In this document: positions 61,192 to 64,000 of the stretch, one piece after another
Layout of the letters: the number at the start of each line of letters is the position of its first letter
Numbering within the stretch: position 1 is the first letter of the stretch
Source: Sediminibacillus albus
Lineage (GTDB): Bacteria > Bacillota > Bacilli > Bacillales > Amphibacillaceae
Direction: 5' to 3'
Length of the DNA stretch: 64,000 nt
Assembly: GCF_900101125.1 (NCBI RefSeq)
Contig: NZ_FNFL01000003.1
Span: 62,001 to 126,000, forward strand
Notes under the pieces: model-generated
Database searches by the model: none
What the model saw: the letters and a program-made list of their open reading frames with translations, nothing else
Told to the model about the DNA's origin: nothing
Made by a program: the position numbers and the translations under genes

Positions 61192-61818
61192 TTAATTATA
61201 ATTATCATCGTTGGCTTTGTCGTCGTCTTCATCGCCGACATAAGATACATCTTCCTCAACGACCTTCTTGTCTTCGTCACCCAATTTACCGCTGCGGAAA
61301 TCTCCGTCATAATCATCATCTTTGTCAGCATCTGTATCATCGTCATCGTCAAAATCATCGTCGGTATCATCGATGAAATCCGTTGTGTCGAGGTCATCGA
61401 AGTCTAAGTCTTCCTCTTCCAATTCACTCAAATCGTCTTCAATCTCTTCTTCCACATAAATATCATCTTTTTTCCGTTTACTTGTTTTGGCTTTAGCCTT
61501 TGCCTTCGCTTTTTTCTTTTTCTTTTTCTTCTTAGGCGCATCGGTAATTTCCTCTTCGATCTGCTCGACAGGATACCAAACTTTCAGACCCCAAAGATTG
61601 GACCCTCCAGTCAAAAAGCGGCCGTCCGTGTTCAAATCCGTATAAAATTGAGCAATATATTCATCTTTTTGGGCTTTACTATAACCTTTATACTCAGCGA
61701 TACGGTCATATACTTCTCTAAAATCCATTGCTTTTTTTTCATCTAAAAGGATCAAATTCGCTATTTCAATCATCGAGAAATCAGCAATCTCCTCGTGGCT
61801 GTAATTTTTCAAGCTCAC
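61192..61818 (-). CDS. rpoE: DNA-directed RNA polymerase delta subunit
   Basis: 208 residues from a GTG start nine bases after GGGAG (a TTG six bases upstream is too close). N-terminal winged domain, about 90 residues, with AQFYTDLNTDGRFLTGGSNLWGLKVWYP. The Lys-rich stretch (KKKKKKKKAKAKAKAK) and the long Asp/Glu-rich tail (DDTDDDFDDDDDTDADKDDD) follow. Delta raises promoter specificity and core recycling in Firmicutes. The acidic tail is typical, and the poly-Lys segment is more pronounced than in B. subtilis. Confidence 0.95.
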   Translation of the reverse strand: MSLKNYSHEEIADFSMIEIANLILLDEKKAMDFREVYDRIAEYKGYSKAQKDEYIAQFYTDLNTDGRFLTGGSNLWGLKVWYPVEQIEEEITDAPKKKKKKKKAKAKAKAKTSKRKKDDIYVEEEIEDDLSELEEEDLDFDDLDTTDFIDDTDDDFDDDDDTDADKDDDYDGDFRSGKLGDEDKKVVEEDVSYVGDEDDDKANDDNYN

Positions 61819-62331
61819 GGTCAAGCACTCCCTTTATGTCAAATTATTAGAAACCAAAAACGCTCATGTACACAAATCCGGATTACTTTACGCTTTTCCA
61901 AGCAAAAGCAGCAGCTCATGCTATTGGATTACAAGAATGTATACATTCATTTTTTTATTAAGAAAAATTATGTCTTCCTCTGCCGCTTCCAGCACAAGAG
62001 CAGTACTCCGCCTGCTTTAATAAGTTTTTGAAAGCCTTTTGCTGAAGAAAAAATAGCGGTCTTAACCAATCATATGATTGTAGAGGCCAATATAACTTAT
62101 CCTCCCATACATTATATGGTTATAAAAATCAAATTGCAATAATAGCTCTTGTTATCATTCCGCAAATCATCGAGTTGAAAATGGAACAAAAGTTTTCTTT
62201 CATATCCTGTTAATTTAGACACTTTTAAGCTCGGTTAAACATGGACTAACGATTTTTGTAGTTCAACACTTTAGTCACTCAGCAATTAGCTTGGATGAAA
62301 AGCGAAGGTACGGGAGCGCTTCAAAAACAAA

Positions 62332-62359
62332 AGGGATGCACGCAAGCGGTAGCATCCCT
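62332..62359 (-). terminator. Terminator after icmF
   Basis: AGGGATGC pairs with GCATCCCT around a 12-base loop, followed by TTTTGTTTTTG. The 61819-62331 gap otherwise shows only A/T-rich sequence that should contain the rpoE promoter. Confidence 0.85.
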
Positions 62360-62366
62360 ATCAAAA

Positions 62367-64000
62367 CTACATATTTCTACGATACTGACCGCCAACTTGA
62401 TATAGAGCATTGGTTATTTGTCCCAGGCTGGCGACTTTAACTGTTTCCATTAATTCGGCAAAAACATTTCCTCCCGATGAAGCCGTAGTTTTTAATTTTT
62501 CTAAAGCAGCTTCTGCTTCATGCTCGTGATTGTCATGGAAGCGTTCCAACTCTTGGATCTGATGTCTTTTTTCCTCCTGAGAAGCACGTGCCAGTTCCAT
62601 CGAATCCATCTGGCCAGCCGGAGGATTAGGGTTTAAATAAGTATTCACCCCAATGATCGGCAGCTCGCCAGAGTGCTTTTTCGCCTCATAAAACAGAGAT
62701 TCTTCTTGAATTTTACCGCGTTGGTACTGCCTTTCCATGGCGCCTAAAACCCCGCCCCTGTCGTTGATCCGCTCAAACTCCTGCAAAACCGCCTGCTCAA
62801 CCATATCTGTTAGCTGGTCGATAATAAATGCCCCTTGAAGAGAGTTTTCATTTTTGGTAAGGCCAAATTCCTTACTGACAATCATTTGAATCGCCATTGC
62901 CCTGCGGACGGACTCCTCTGTAGGTGTGGTGATGGCTTCGTCATAGGAATTCGTATGCAGTGAATTGCAATTATCCTGGATAGCTATCAAGGCCTGCAAT
63001 GTTGTCCGGATGTCATTAAAGTCGATTTCCTGGGCATGGAGGGAGCGTCCAGATGTTTGAATATGATATTTCAGCTTCTGGCTTCTTTCATCTGCTCCAT
63101 ATTTATCCCTCATGATAATAGCCCAAATTCTGCGGGCAACACGGCCAATCACCGTGTACTCGGGATCAAGACCATTGGAAAAGAAGAAAGACAGGTTCGG
63201 TGCAAACTTATTTATGTCCATTCCCCTGCTTAAATAATATTCAACATAGGTAAATCCATTGGCTAATGTAAAGGCAAGCTGGGTAATCGGGTTAGCTCCA
63301 GCTTCAGCGATATGATAGCCGGAAATCGAGACAGAATAATAGTTTCTTACCTGGTGGTCGATAAAGTATTGTTGAATATCCCCCATCATTCTGAGTGCAA
63401 ATTCAGTTGAAAAAATACAAGTGTTTTGGCCCTGGTCTTCCTTGAGAATATCGGCTTGGACAGTTCCCCTAACAGTAGCCAACGTTTTCTCCTTAATAGC
63501 ACCAGCTTCTTGATCGGTTGGCTTACGCCCGTTTTCTTCTGTGAATTTTTCCATTTGCTGATCGATAGCTGTATTAAAAAACATGGCCAATATAATTGGA
63601 GCTGGTCCATTAATAGTCATAGAAACAGACGTTTTCGGATCGATTAAATCAAACCCGTCATAAAGCTTTTTCATATCCTCTAAAGTACAAACATTGACTC
63701 CGCTCTCGCCTACTTTCCCATATATATCAGGACGCAGATCCGGGTTTTCTCCATAAAGTGTGACAGAATCGAACGCAGTACTAAGTCTTTTTGCATCATC
63801 GTCTTTTGACAAGTAATGAAAACGGCGGTTCGTTCGTTCCGGGGTTCCTTCTCCAGCGAATTGCCGTTTCGGATCCTCGCCCTTTCGTTTAAAAGGAAAT
63901 ACACCGGCCGTAAATGGAAAGGCACCTGGGACGTTTTCTTTTAATAGCCAGACTAAGCGATCGCCCCAGTCAGCAAATGAAGGGAAAGCCACTTTCGGTA
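62367..64000 (-). CDS. icmF: Fused isobutyryl-CoA mutase (IcmF), C-terminal part, cut by window edge
   Basis: About 544 codons are visible, open to the right edge. [63 protein letters not shown] and [23 protein letters not shown] form the methylmalonyl/isobutyryl-CoA mutase substrate barrel. The end [36 protein letters not shown] is typical of IcmF rather than plain MutA. The N-terminal B12 and MeaI-like GTPase domains lie beyond the window. Adenosylcobalamin-dependent isomerisation of isobutyryl- and n-butyryl-CoA, a link to branched-chain fatty-acid primers. Own terminator. Confidence 0.92.
   Translation of the reverse strand, partial: PKVAFPSFADWGDRLVWLLKENVPGAFPFTAGVFPFKRKGEDPKRQFAGEGTPERTNRRFHYLSKDDDAKRLSTAFDSVTLYGENPDLRPDIYGKVGESGVNVCTLEDMKKLYDGFDLIDPKTSVSMTINGPAPIILAMFFNTAIDQQMEKFTEENGRKPTDQEAGAIKEKTLATVRGTVQADILKEDQGQNTCIFSTEFALRMMGDIQQYFIDHQVRNYYSVSISGYHIAEAGANPITQLAFTLANGFTYVEYYLSRGMDINKFAPNLSFFFSNGLDPEYTVIGRVARRIWAIIMRDKYGADERSQKLKYHIQTSGRSLHAQEIDFNDIRTTLQALIAIQDNCNSLHTNSYDEAITTPTEESVRRAMAIQMIVSKEFGLTKNENSLQGAFIIDQLTDMVEQAVLQEFERINDRGGVLGAMERQYQRGKIQEESLFYEAKKHSGELPIIGVNTYLNPNPPAGQMDSMELARASQEEKRHQIQELERFHDNHEHEAEAALEKLKTTASSGGNVFAELMETVKVASLGQITNALYQVGGQYRRNM

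Overview
This window is a stretch of core chromosome from an endospore-forming, flagellated member of the Bacillaceae. Codon use, the abundance of acidic proteins and acidic lipoproteins, and the gene content suggest the halophilic or halotolerant Virgibacillus/Oceanobacillus/Sediminibacillus side of the family; the genus is a guess. Almost every gene lies on the minus strand. The one clear exception is a 48-residue membrane protein at 5382-5528. No rRNA, tRNA, CRISPR array, transposase or phage structural gene is visible. The gene at each edge runs off the window.

Read in the direction of transcription (right to left), the layout closely follows the rpoE-to-fabZ region of Bacillus subtilis: icmF (partial), rpoE, pyrG, spo0F, fbaA, transaldolase, murZ, rho, rpmE, tdk, a sporulation lipoprotein, prfA, prmC, spoIIR, an unassigned gene, ywlC, mntP, ywlE, rpiB, ywlG, glyA, a small unknown gene, upp, wecB, a vpr-type protease, the ATP synthase operon atpIBEFHAGDC, ywzB, ywmB and murAA. 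A block that is not between murAA and spoIID in B. subtilis follows: a CopB-type copper ATPase and a complete dppABCDE-ykfABCD operon for D-amino-acid dipeptide and murein-peptide uptake and breakdown. The sporulation and shape block spoIID, spoIIQ, spoIIID, mbl, flhO and flhP comes next, then a small membrane protein, fabZ, two acidic lipoproteins and an RND efflux pair.

The most interesting segment is 9767-11741, between spoIIQ and spoIIID. It encodes an AimR-family (arbitrium-type) peptide receptor that lacks the N-terminal DNA-binding domain, then a 71-residue exported peptide precursor, then a 77-codon open frame that has a strong Shine-Dalgarno sequence but no standard start codon. The order copies the phage aimR-aimP-aimX layout, yet it sits among core sporulation genes with no prophage around it, and a LexA/SOS-like palindrome lies in the receptor's promoter region.

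Other notable signals are three exact DnaA boxes clustered upstream of ywlC, a 146-bp tandem repeat inside the dpp-ykf operon, a CodY-like box over the dppA promoter, a sigma-B-type promoter before the small membrane protein, a sigma-F-type promoter before spoIIQ, and a zinc-free type B L31 gene at the rho-tdk locus. Many rho-independent terminators punctuate the units and are listed individually.
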